Made by a program: the position numbers and the translations under genes. 5,883 bases of DNA from CAYLNM01 sp964385045 (GTDB lineage Bacteria > Planctomycetota > Phycisphaerae > Phycisphaerales > SM1A02). Numbering within the stretch: position 1 is the stretch's first letter; each line of letters starts with the position of its first letter. The stretch lies in contig CAYLNM010000214.1 in the NCBI GenBank assembly GCA_964385045.1, forward strand, positions 1-5,883, written 5' to 3'. Shown one piece after another: positions 1 through 5,131 of this stretch. The notes beneath the pieces were generated by a model, which was given only the letters and a program-made list of their open reading frames with translations, was not told where the DNA came from and did no database searches.

Positions 1-154
1 ACGGGAGCCGCGACTGGTACGGCTTCCACGAGGCGAGGGCGACCCGCTTCTCGTCACCGCGGCGGACTGCCGGCAGTGCGCACAGGCCCGCCGCCACGCA
101 CGCCTCGGCGTGCGAGCGGACCGAGCCGTTGCGCTGGTGCGGGTCGGCCGGCAT
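1..154 (-). CDS. N-terminal fragment of a bifunctional primase/polymerase-like protein (truncated by window edge)
   Basis: Only the first 51 codons lie in the window; the frame is still open at base 1. It starts at ATG 154-152 (MPADPHQRNG...). The readable part has an Ala-rich helix with AACVAAGL-like spacing (AEACVAAGLCALPAV, residues 17-30), then a basic loop and ASWKPYQSRLP (41-51). A helix ending in a hydrophobic strand and Pro, then a lysine-containing loop and W-K-x-Y-Q, is what the N-terminus of the phage/plasmid Prim-Pol family (PF09250 type) looks like; such proteins prime and extend DNA at the fork. The catalytic acidic residues would lie beyond the edge, so activity cannot be judged. 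Third codon positions are very GC-rich in this frame, which supports it over the plus-strand frames. The ATG overlaps a TGA in the form CTGATG, as elsewhere in this operon. No strong ribosome site is visible (only GCGAGA about ten bases upstream). Position next to the helicase fits a replication role. Confidence 0.7.
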   Translation of the reverse strand, partial: MPADPHQRNGSVRSHAEACVAAGLCALPAVRRGDEKRVALASWKPYQSRLP

Positions 155-180
155 CAGGGTTCATCTCGCGCATGAGCCGC

Positions 181-189
181 TGGTAGACT
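181..189 (+). promoter_or_regulatory. Possible extended -10 promoter for the four-cysteine gene
   Basis: TGGTAGACT reads as TG-N followed by TAGACT, an extended -10 (TANNNT). Seven bases separate the hexamer from the A of ATG 197, so transcription would start on or next to the start codon and give a leaderless message. There is no Shine-Dalgarno sequence before this gene, which agrees with that. No convincing -35 is present. CTGGTAG also occurs at several other places in the window inside coding DNA, so chance is a real alternative. Confidence 0.3.
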
Positions 190-196
190 TGCCCGC

Positions 197-418
197 ATGC
201 GTGGGCCGTCCAATCCCGAGAAGGTCGTCGAGGTGCTCCGGTCTGATCGCAGCCGATCGCTCTGCGACGACTGCGTGGCGGAGCTCGCGCAGATCCCCAA
301 TCGGGTCGCGGTCAATCCGATCACGTCAACCCTGGGCCTCACATCCGACTTCGAGCGGATGCGATCGACCTGCTCACGATGCCGCGAGGAGAAGCTCGTC
401 ACACGGCCTGTTCGTTGA
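197..418 (+). CDS. Small four-cysteine (zinc-ribbon-like) protein, 73 aa, opposite strand to the operon
   Basis: The frame begins at ATG 197, the only start after an in-frame TGA at 173-175, and ends with TGA 416-418, ten bases before the helicase stop on the other strand. Four cysteines form two pairs, C23-x2-C26 (LCDDC) and C59-x2-C62 (CSRC), with a 32-residue segment between them that could fold as a small helical, DNA-binding-like unit (N40-P-I-T ... F52). It closes with REEKLVTRP. This resembles small zinc-ribbon/HTH proteins with a CDDC head and a CxxC...K-V-x-R tail that I associate with high-GC bacteria, but I cannot name a family. Partner and function are unknown; nucleic-acid binding is inference. 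Third positions are about 78% G/C by hand count against about 88% in the first 50 helicase codons, which hints at separate ancestry. It has its own possible promoter and no ribosome site. An antisense frame (154-429) competes for the same DNA. Confidence 0.6.
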   Translation: MRGPSNPEKVVEVLRSDRSRSLCDDCVAELAQIPNRVAVNPITSTLGLTSDFERMRSTCSRCREEKLVTRPVR

Positions 419-428
419 CCCGCGGTCA

Positions 429-2117
429 TCAGAATGGGATCTCGTCCTCGGAGATCCCGAGCGCGGCGAGGGCGTCCTCCGGCAGGTCATCCGGCGACTC
501 GAGCCGCGGGGGCTTGTCGCCGATCTCGTAGGCGACGATCCGCTCCCACTCGTCGCCCGGCTTCTTCTCGACCGTGATCTCCCGCGTCTGGGCCAGGGCG
601 CCGGCGTTGGCCCACTCGACCGCTTCCTCGATCATGTCGGGCACCGGATCGTTCGACCGCCGGCGCCACCACTGCTCGGCCTTCTGGCGGGCGTAGCCGC
701 CGGCGGGATGCTCGAAGCAGACCCACTCCCGGATCCAGCGGCTGAAGCCGACGCGGTACTCGACCCGCATCGTCGGCGTCGCCATCGGGTTGTCGCGCTT
801 GAAGTGGACGTGGTACGACGTGTCCATGACCCGGTGCTCCGTCCGGGTCGGCCCGTCGCCGCCCGAGACCACCGCCTCGGCCGACGCGACGGGATCGTGC
901 TTCACCTCCCGCGCCGGGAACGCGTGCCCGCACTCCGGGCACAGCGCGTAGGACGCATGGATCAGCGCATCGCACTCGGGACACTGCTTCGCCGGGGCGT
1001 CGCCCGTCCGCTGTTCCGGATCAGCCAGGCGGATCGCGTCGACCGGCCCGTGCCGGAGCACGTTGCCGCCGAAGTCCAGGACGAGGCAGTCGCTCTTGCC
1101 CTCGGCCAGCCGGAAGCCACGTCCGACCATCTGGTAGTAGAGCCCCGGGCTCATCGTGGGCCGGAGCATCGCCACGCAGTCGACGTTCGGGGCGTCGAAG
1201 CCGGTGGTGAGCACGTTCACGTTGGCCAGGAACTTGAGCTCGCCCGCCTTGAAGCGGTCGATCAGCGCGTCGCGCTCCTTCACCGGCGTCCCGCCCTCGA
1301 CGAAGCCGCATTCGACCCCATGCCGCTCATGCAGGACTCGCGCCACGTGCTGCCCGTGCCGGACGCCCGAGCAGAACAGCAGCACCGACCGCCGGTCATC
1401 CGTCGCGGCCACGATCTCGGCGCAGGCCGCCTCGACCAGCGACGCCTCGTCCATCCGGTCCTCGAGGTCGCCGGCGACGAACTCCCCGGCCCGCACCCTG
1501 AGGTCGCTGGTGTCCGCGGTCGCCTTGCCGGCCCGGCTCCTGAGCGGGCAGAGGTATCCCTGGACGATCAGCTCGCGGACGCCGGCCTCGAAGCAGACCT
1601 CGTTGAGCACCGAGTCCGGCCCGCAGATCGTGCCGGTCTTCATGCGGTACGGCGTCGCCGTCAGCCCGATCACCCGCTGGTGGTCGCAGATGCCCTGGGC
1701 ATCGCCGAGGAAGCGGCGGTACATCCCCTCGCCGTCGGGCGGGATCAGGTGGGCCTCATCGACGAGGACCAGGTCGAGCGGCCCGAGGTCGTGGGCCCGC
1801 TGGTAGACCGACTGGATCCCAGCGATCGTCACCGGGTAGCCCAGGTCGCGCCGGCCGAGCCCCGCGCTGAAGACACCGATCGGAAGGTCCGGGGCCACGG
1901 CCCGCAGCTTGTCCGCCGCCTGCTCCAGCAGCTCCTTCACGTGGGCCAGGACGACGACGCGGCCGCCCCATCGCTGGACCGCGTCGCGGCAGAGCTCCGC
2001 GATCACGTGGGTCTTCCCCGAGCCGGTGGGCAGCACCACCGCAGGGTTTGTCTCGCTGGCCGCGATGTGACTCCACACCGCCGCCACCGCATCGCGCTGG
2101 TAGGGCCGAAGCTCCAT
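429..2117 (-). CDS. Phage DEAD/DEAH-box superfamily 2 helicase with zinc finger, 562 aa
   Basis: An ATP-driven DNA helicase of the phage replication type. Motifs in order: LRPYQ near the N-terminus (3-7), the Q-like element of DEAH helicases; Walker A PTGSGKT (30-36); DEAH (120-123); TAT in GLTATP (151-156); LLFCSGV at about 246-252; the motif V region NVLTTGFDAP (301-310); and motif VI QMVGRGFR (329-336) with its arginine finger. A treble-clef or ribbon-like zinc site follows, C379-x2-C382 and C393-x2-C396 (CPEC twice). The C-terminal part (about 430-490) has YHVHFKRDNP, W464, CFEHP and ARQKAEQWWRRR, a domain that recurs behind helicases and primases in phages. The tail is acidic (DDLPED...ISEDEIPF). 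The ATG overlaps the RusA stop as CTGATG; GGAGATGGA lies upstream. It sits between a resolvase and a primase-like gene, as expected for fork unwinding or initiation. All motifs are intact. The substrate (fork, R-loop or branched DNA) cannot be told from sequence. Confidence 0.93.
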   Translation of the reverse strand: MELRPYQRDAVAAVWSHIAASETNPAVVLPTGSGKTHVIAELCRDAVQRWGGRVVVLAHVKELLEQAADKLRAVAPDLPIGVFSAGLGRRDLGYPVTIAGIQSVYQRAHDLGPLDLVLVDEAHLIPPDGEGMYRRFLGDAQGICDHQRVIGLTATPYRMKTGTICGPDSVLNEVCFEAGVRELIVQGYLCPLRSRAGKATADTSDLRVRAGEFVAGDLEDRMDEASLVEAACAEIVAATDDRRSVLLFCSGVRHGQHVARVLHERHGVECGFVEGGTPVKERDALIDRFKAGELKFLANVNVLTTGFDAPNVDCVAMLRPTMSPGLYYQMVGRGFRLAEGKSDCLVLDFGGNVLRHGPVDAIRLADPEQRTGDAPAKQCPECDALIHASYALCPECGHAFPAREVKHDPVASAEAVVSGGDGPTRTEHRVMDTSYHVHFKRDNPMATPTMRVEYRVGFSRWIREWVCFEHPAGGYARQKAEQWWRRRSNDPVPDMIEEAVEWANAGALAQTREITVEKKPGDEWERIVAYEIGDKPPRLESPDDLPEDALAALGISEDEIPF

Positions 2118-2485
2118 CAGGCGTCCATCTCCGTGATGCGGACGACGACCTTCCCGCCCGGGACCCGCTCGCCCCGCTCGATCTCGAGCCGGTCGATCTG
2201 GCCGTCGTCCTCGTAGATGCCCCCGTGGGCCAGGGCATCGAGCAAGGCCTTCATCGCGTTGTCGAGGTCGCGCCGGCGGCGGTCGGGCGGGTGGGCGGTG
2301 ACGTGCACCGCCACCCGGCCCGACATGGGGCGGGCGGTCCGGGATGCGAGCCGGGCGCAGACCCGCTCCCGAAACCGCCGCCCCTCGCGGCTGATCAGCG
2401 TCCGGGCGCCGACCCGCCGCCAGTAGTGGTTCACACTCGGCGGGTAGGGGAGCTCGAGCGTGACCGACCGGCCGCCGGGCTTCAC
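2117..2485 (-). CDS. rusA: RusA-family Holliday junction resolvase, 122 aa
   Basis: A homodimeric endonuclease that cuts four-way DNA junctions symmetrically. The N-terminal LELPYPPSVNHYWRR (9-24) is the RusA signature region, and the metal-binding centre is D73-L-D75-N76 followed by K79, with a later acidic cluster Y91-E-D-D94 and D98. E. coli RusA uses Asp70, Asp72 and Asp91, so the catalytic acids match in spacing. At 122 residues it has the usual length (about 120). I place the start at GTG 2485-2483 because it overlaps the preceding TGA as GTGA, gives the family length, and lies a few bases after GGAAG; the frame itself stays open for much longer upstream, but that part is the shadow of other genes. 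Its own TGA overlaps the helicase ATG. In phages these enzymes resolve branches left by recombination-dependent replication and clear DNA for packaging. The preceding recombination genes fit that role. Confidence 0.92.
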   Translation of the reverse strand: MKPGGRSVTLELPYPPSVNHYWRRVGARTLISREGRRFRERVCARLASRTARPMSGRVAVHVTAHPPDRRRRDLDNAMKALLDALAHGGIYEDDGQIDRLEIERGERVPGGKVVVRITEMDA

Positions 2486-2940
2486 CGCTTCCACGGCGGC
2501 ACGCCGCCCGCGGCGGCCGCAGCCGGACGCGGCGCGGACGCCTGCTCCCGGGCCGCGTAGCCCTTGACGCTGTTCGTGGGCTCGCCGGTGTCCTTGCGGT
2601 TCTCGATCGCGACCGTCGCCACCAGCGGCAGGTTGTGGAGCTCGACCGAGTCCTTCGGCGTCAGGACGCCCACCGCCCGGCAGATCGCCGAGAGCGTCCC
2701 GCGGGCGATGCGGACGGTGGTGTCGTTGGGGTGCTCCAGCGTCAGCCGGTCCCAGAGCCTGCGGCCCTTGTGCGGCCCCTCGATGATCTCGAGCTCGAGC
2801 TGCAGGTACGCGCCGTCGCCGCGCTTCGTCGGCTTCATCTCCGACGCGTTGATCACGACGAGGTACTTGCCGCCGGGGACGGGCTCGAAGCCCACGTTCG
2901 GGTCGACATCGCTTGCGTTGAATCCGTTCAGGTTCGCCAT
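2482..2940 (-). CDS. DUF669 protein, presumed phage single-strand DNA-binding protein, 152 aa
   Basis: The N-terminus MANLNGFNASDVDP, then F18-EPVPGGKYLVVINASEMKPT and LQLELEIIEGPHKGRRLWDRL (about 46-66), is the DUF669 pattern: beta strands with a GPHKGR-like loop that suggest an OB-like fold. IARGTLSAICRAVG (78-91) is the following helix. The last third is Ala/Pro-rich (APRPAAAAAGG) and ends PPWKR, the typical end for this family. DUF669 proteins nearly always sit next to Sak4-like ATPases in phages and are thought to coat single-stranded DNA; that function is inferred from context, and I know of no residue here that proves it. The ATG stands six bases after the ATPase stop, yet the sequence before it (GATACCCC) carries no ribosome-binding site, so translation probably depends on coupling to the ATPase gene. 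The stop overlaps the RusA GTG. Confidence 0.85.
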   Translation of the reverse strand: MANLNGFNASDVDPNVGFEPVPGGKYLVVINASEMKPTKRGDGAYLQLELEIIEGPHKGRRLWDRLTLEHPNDTTVRIARGTLSAICRAVGVLTPKDSVELHNLPLVATVAIENRKDTGEPTNSVKGYAAREQASAPRPAAAAAGGVPPWKR

Positions 2941-2946
2941 GGGGTA

Positions 2947-3753
2947 TCAGGCTCCGGTCTGGCTGGAGGTGGTCGGGGTCGTCTGGTCGTCGTCGGGGTC
3001 GCCCAGGTCGGGCTGCTCGCCGCGGGCGAAGGCGGCGAAGATGCGGTAGTCGAGGGGCATCTCGTCGGGCAGGCCGAGGCGGTTCTTCGCCACGTGGGCC
3101 GGCCGCTCGGTCGTCCGCACGATCCGCTCGCCGGTGCCGACGCCCTTGGTCCGCTTGCGGTCGAAGCCCTCGCTGCTGGTCCGGGTGTGGACGCGGTAGC
3201 TCGCGAAGAGCACCTCGTCGCACCACTCCTGGACCAGTGCAGAGGCCTGCTTCTGAAGCCGCGGGACGTAGCGGTCGTAGGTGTCGGTCTCGGGGTTCGC
3301 GAACTTCTCGATCGCGGCGTGGGCGATGAGGATCACCTGCATGTCGCGCTCGGTCCGCAGGGCGTCGAGGCCGGCGAGCACTTCGCGCCACTGCGTGAGC
3401 GCAAAGACGTAGCCCTTCGCGTAGCCGATGTCCTCGATGGTCTCGACGCCGCGCTTCTGGCAGACCTCGGCCCAGATCATCCGCTCCAGCCAGTCGAGGC
3501 TGTCGACGACGACGGTCTGGTAGCCGTGGTCCTCGCTGTAGAGCGCCGACAGGGCCGCGAGCACGTCGGCGTACCGGGTCGCCAGCGGGAAGCGGTCGCA
3601 CTCGATGTCGTTCGTACCCTCCTCGGTCGTGATGAAGACAGCCTTCTCGGCCATCGCCCCGAACGTGCTCTTGCCGACGCCGTGGACGCCGTAGAGCAGG
3701 ACGCGCCGGGGCATGACGGCGCGGCCCTTCTGGATCTGAGCAAGCAGGCTCAT
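2947..3753 (-). CDS. Sak4-like RecA-fold ATPase (AAA_24-type phage nucleotide-binding protein), 268 aa
   Basis: A RecA-core ATPase that in related phages works as a single-strand annealing or pairing protein. Walker A is GVHGVGKST (22-30). Next comes FITTEEGTNDI (40-50), then Walker B TVVVDSLDW (80-88), and ILIAHA (141-146), whose histidine after the strand is the sensor-like residue seen in this family. EVLFASYRV (180-188) and RTTERPAHVAKNRLGLPDEMPL (about 213-234) complete the core; the KNR-x-GLP motif is typical. The C-terminus is a disordered Asp/Thr tail (DLGDPDDDQTTPTTSS), which could contact partners. The usual size is 220-280 residues. The start is ATG 3753, with AGGAGGAAGGAG upstream. 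It lies between the exonuclease gene and DUF669 gene, the standard arrangement of a two-component recombination set with a single-strand binder. There is no RecA DNA-binding loop set or C-terminal domain, so it is not a full RecA. Confidence 0.88.
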   Translation of the reverse strand: MSLLAQIQKGRAVMPRRVLLYGVHGVGKSTFGAMAEKAVFITTEEGTNDIECDRFPLATRYADVLAALSALYSEDHGYQTVVVDSLDWLERMIWAEVCQKRGVETIEDIGYAKGYVFALTQWREVLAGLDALRTERDMQVILIAHAAIEKFANPETDTYDRYVPRLQKQASALVQEWCDEVLFASYRVHTRTSSEGFDRKRTKGVGTGERIVRTTERPAHVAKNRLGLPDEMPLDYRIFAAFARGEQPDLGDPDDDQTTPTTSSQTGA

Positions 3754-3763
3754 GCGGATGTCG

Positions 3764-3775
3764 CTCCTTCCTCCT
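3764..3775 (-). promoter_or_regulatory. Strong ribosome-binding site for the Sak4-like ATPase
   Basis: On the minus strand this reads AGGAGGAAGGAG, two overlapping Shine-Dalgarno cores. The nearer AAGGAG is ten bases before ATG 3753. The same AAGGAG at the same ten-base spacing precedes the 106-residue gene, while most other genes here rely on overlap with the previous stop. The ATPase gene is therefore a point of fresh ribosome entry after a 45-base gap and may be made in larger amounts. Confidence 0.75.
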
Positions 3776-3797
3776 GGGAGGTGGGGTGGTGGTGGGG
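3776..3797 (+). other. G-tract cluster in the nuclease-ATPase gap
   Basis: Six runs of two to four G separated by one or two bases lie on the plus strand between the nuclease stop and the ATPase ribosome site. The run pattern permits a two-layer G-quadruplex on the template strand; the mRNA carries the C-rich complement (CCACCACCACC-like). Only three of the runs reach three or more G, so a stable three-layer form is not expected. It may be no more than a GC-rich spacer. Confidence 0.3.
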
Positions 3798-3798
3798 T

Positions 3799-4638
3799 TC
3801 AGTCGCGGTCGTAGAGCCGCAGCGACTCGAAGCGGGTCGGCCAGTGGCCGGTCTCCCGGCATCGCTGCAGCTCGTGGATGGCTCGGTCGTTGTCGGTCTC
3901 GGCGGCGTCGAGCCGGTGCGGGGCGATCTGCCAGACGCCGCACCGGTACGGCTCGCGCTTCTCGACCGCGATCACGTGGACGGGCAGGACGACGCCGCAC
4001 GCCTGCGCGAGCAGGGCGCGGTAGAACGCCAGCTGGTGCACGTAGCCGAAGGCGGCGATGTCCAGCTCGAAGCCGTCGAGGCGGTCGGTGGTCTTCAGGT
4101 CCACGAGCCCGCGGTCGGTCGTCGGATTGATCCAGTCGAAGCGGGCCTGGCAGGGGGTGCCCTGACGCTCGGCCCGCACGACGCCTTCGGCGACGCCGGA
4201 CTCGAGGAGCTCCCGGGCGAAGACGTGCTCGCGGACGCTCGCGGCCATCTGCTCGACGAGGGCAGCGTCCGCGTCGGCGAGGGCGGCCTTGCCGGTCCGC
4301 TCGGCCCACTCGGCGAACGCCTTCGTCGCGGAGCCGAAGGGCTGGCCGGTCTTGGGGTTGATCGGCCCGCCGATCGCGAACTCGGCCTCGTAGCGCTCCC
4401 GGCCTTCGAGGATCAGGACGTGGGCCGCCCGGCCGACCAGGAACGCGTGGCTGTCCCGGCGGGGGATCAGCCCGAGCTCCTTGCGGCGGAAGAGCAGGGG
4501 GCAGCGACGGAAGTCCGCGAGCCGATGGGACGAGAGGTACTCGTCCGCCTTCGCGTGGTAGACCTCCGCGGGCTCGCGGATCAGCGTCCGGTCGAGCGTC
4601 GCCGCGAGGGAGCCTGAGTTCGTCGTGACGAGCCCCAT
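3799..4638 (-). CDS. PD-(D/E)XK nuclease, RecE/Cas4-like phage exonuclease, 279 aa
   Basis: Presumably a metal-dependent exonuclease that resects double-strand ends to supply single strands for the neighbouring annealing ATPase. The fold is readable: ADFRRCPLLF (41-50) after an N-terminal helix; FLVGRAAHVLILEG (66-79) with H73, the metal-site histidine position of RecE-type nucleases; R165-F-D168-W, the first catalytic aspartate; VDLKTTD (179-185) giving D180-x-K182; and YVHQLAFYRALL (199-210) with Q202 and Y206, the last core motif. The order H...D...D-x-K...Q-xx-x-Y matches the RecE C-terminal nuclease (PF12684 type). Length is typical for the phage stand-alone form. The single Cys pairs needed for a Cas4 iron-sulphur cluster are not evident. 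The start is ATG 4638, overlapping the previous stop as CTGATG, with GAGGTGG upstream; longer readings of this frame, open to 5103, lack family sequence and cover the upstream gene. The stop is 45 bases before the ATPase. Confidence 0.88.
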   Translation of the reverse strand: MGLVTTNSGSLAATLDRTLIREPAEVYHAKADEYLSSHRLADFRRCPLLFRRKELGLIPRRDSHAFLVGRAAHVLILEGRERYEAEFAIGGPINPKTGQPFGSATKAFAEWAERTGKAALADADAALVEQMAASVREHVFARELLESGVAEGVVRAERQGTPCQARFDWINPTTDRGLVDLKTTDRLDGFELDIAAFGYVHQLAFYRALLAQACGVVLPVHVIAVEKREPYRCGVWQIAPHRLDAAETDNDRAIHELQRCRETGHWPTRFESLRLYDRD

Positions 4639-4958
4639 CAGGCCGCCACCTCGCACACGCGGCGAGCGGCGTCGCCCGAGGGCGACCGGTCCGGCACGCG
4701 GCCGACGGAGAAGCCCCCGGCCCCGAACTCCCGGCTCAGGAACGCGGTGAGGATCCGGACCACGGCCACGCCGACGGGCGTGCTGGCATCGACCAGCAGG
4801 GCGGTGTCGGGCGTGGACACGCGGTACGACACGTCGGTGCGGGTGCGGGCCTCGCCGAAGAGGCCCTCCGCCGCGAGGATCGACAGGTGCAGGGTGGTCT
4901 CGGCCTCGGCCAGGTCGGCCGGGGACCGGAACCGGAATCGGAAGACGGTGGTGCTCAT
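4638..4958 (-). CDS. Unrecognised 106-aa protein, translationally coupled to the nuclease
   Basis: I do not recognise the family with certainty. The protein starts with a basic/aromatic strand TTVFRFRFRS (3-12), followed by a helix ADLAEAETTLHLSILAAEGLFG (14-35), a strand VSYRVSTP (43-50), a strand ALLVDAST (53-60), a long helix GVAVVRILTAFLSREFG (63-79) and a final strand FSVGRV (83-88). That is a beta-alpha-beta-beta-alpha-beta order, as in ferredoxin-like folds. There are no catalytic motifs, membrane segments or signal peptide; the tail (DRSPSGDAARRVCEVAA) looks flexible. The start ATG 4958 is chosen because AAGGAG lies ten bases upstream, and the frame above it (open to 5522) is the shadow of the sigma gene plus the leader. 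The TGA overlaps the nuclease ATG, so the two are made together, which suggests a partner or regulator of the recombination proteins. RNA or protein binding through the ferredoxin-like fold is only a guess. Confidence 0.75.
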   Translation of the reverse strand: MSTTVFRFRFRSPADLAEAETTLHLSILAAEGLFGEARTRTDVSYRVSTPDTALLVDASTPVGVAVVRILTAFLSREFGAGGFSVGRVPDRSPSGDAARRVCEVAA

Positions 4959-4968
4959 CGGGCGGGTG

Positions 4969-4974
4969 CTCCTT
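4969..4974 (-). promoter_or_regulatory. Ribosome-binding site of the 106-aa gene
   Basis: AAGGAG on the minus strand, ten bases before ATG 4958. It decides the start of this gene, because the frame is open far upstream and no other candidate start in it has such a site. Spacing and core are the same as for the Sak4-like ATPase gene. Confidence 0.7.
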
Positions 4975-5008
4975 GCCGTGGACGCACCGATCGCCGCCGC
5001 CGAGGCCC

Positions 5009-5044
5009 GGCCCCCGAGCACGGACGAGCCGTGCCCGGGTGGCC
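5009..5044 (-). other. Strong hairpin in the leader of the nuclease-to-helicase operon
   Basis: In the minus-strand RNA, CCCGGGCACGG pairs with CCGUGCUCGGG over 11 base pairs (one G-U) around the five-base loop CUCGU. One bulged A then separates four further pairs, GGCC with GGCC. The arms are 5029-5044 and 5009-5023. Neither strand has a T run behind it, so a classical intrinsic terminator is unlikely. It lies 34 bases before the ribosome site of the 106-residue gene, in the only sizeable gap of the operon (4959-5131). It could act as an RNA-processing or stability element, an attenuator-like pause, or a protein-binding site separating sigma expression from the genes that follow. No promoter hexamers could be recognised in this gap. 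Confidence 0.55.
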
Positions 5045-5131
5045 AAAGCCTCAGGAGGAAAGAAGAGAGGCGGGCGGGGGTGTCGTCGTGGGTCTCTGGC
5101 CACCTATGCCGACGCCCACCGCCGTGCCCGA

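Noticed and set aside
2..175. Plus-strand frame ending at TGA 173-175 with a CxxC pair
   Set aside because: It looked like the end of another small cysteine protein, but the minus-strand frame gives the primase/polymerase N-terminus and much higher GC at third positions.
129..2216. Long plus-strand open frame of 695 codons opposite the helicase and RusA
   Set aside because: It is a shadow: the minus-strand frames carry intact helicase and resolvase motifs, while this product is a low-complexity Arg/Pro/Leu/Asp/His string. Long antisense frames are expected at this GC content.
2117..4309. RusA frame read from its most distant ATG (730 codons)
   Set aside because: Everything before GTG 2485 is Arg/Pro-rich shadow of the neighbouring genes; the family length is about 120 residues.
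2635..4617. Long plus-strand open frame of 660 codons opposite DUF669, the ATPase and the nuclease
   Set aside because: Same reason; the opposite strand codes for three recognisable phage proteins with proper starts and stops.
5009..5044. Intrinsic terminator after the sigma gene
   Set aside because: The stem is strong but no T run follows on either strand.
3799..5103. N-terminal extension of the nuclease
   Set aside because: Sequence above ATG 4638 has no nuclease features and overlaps the coupled upstream gene.
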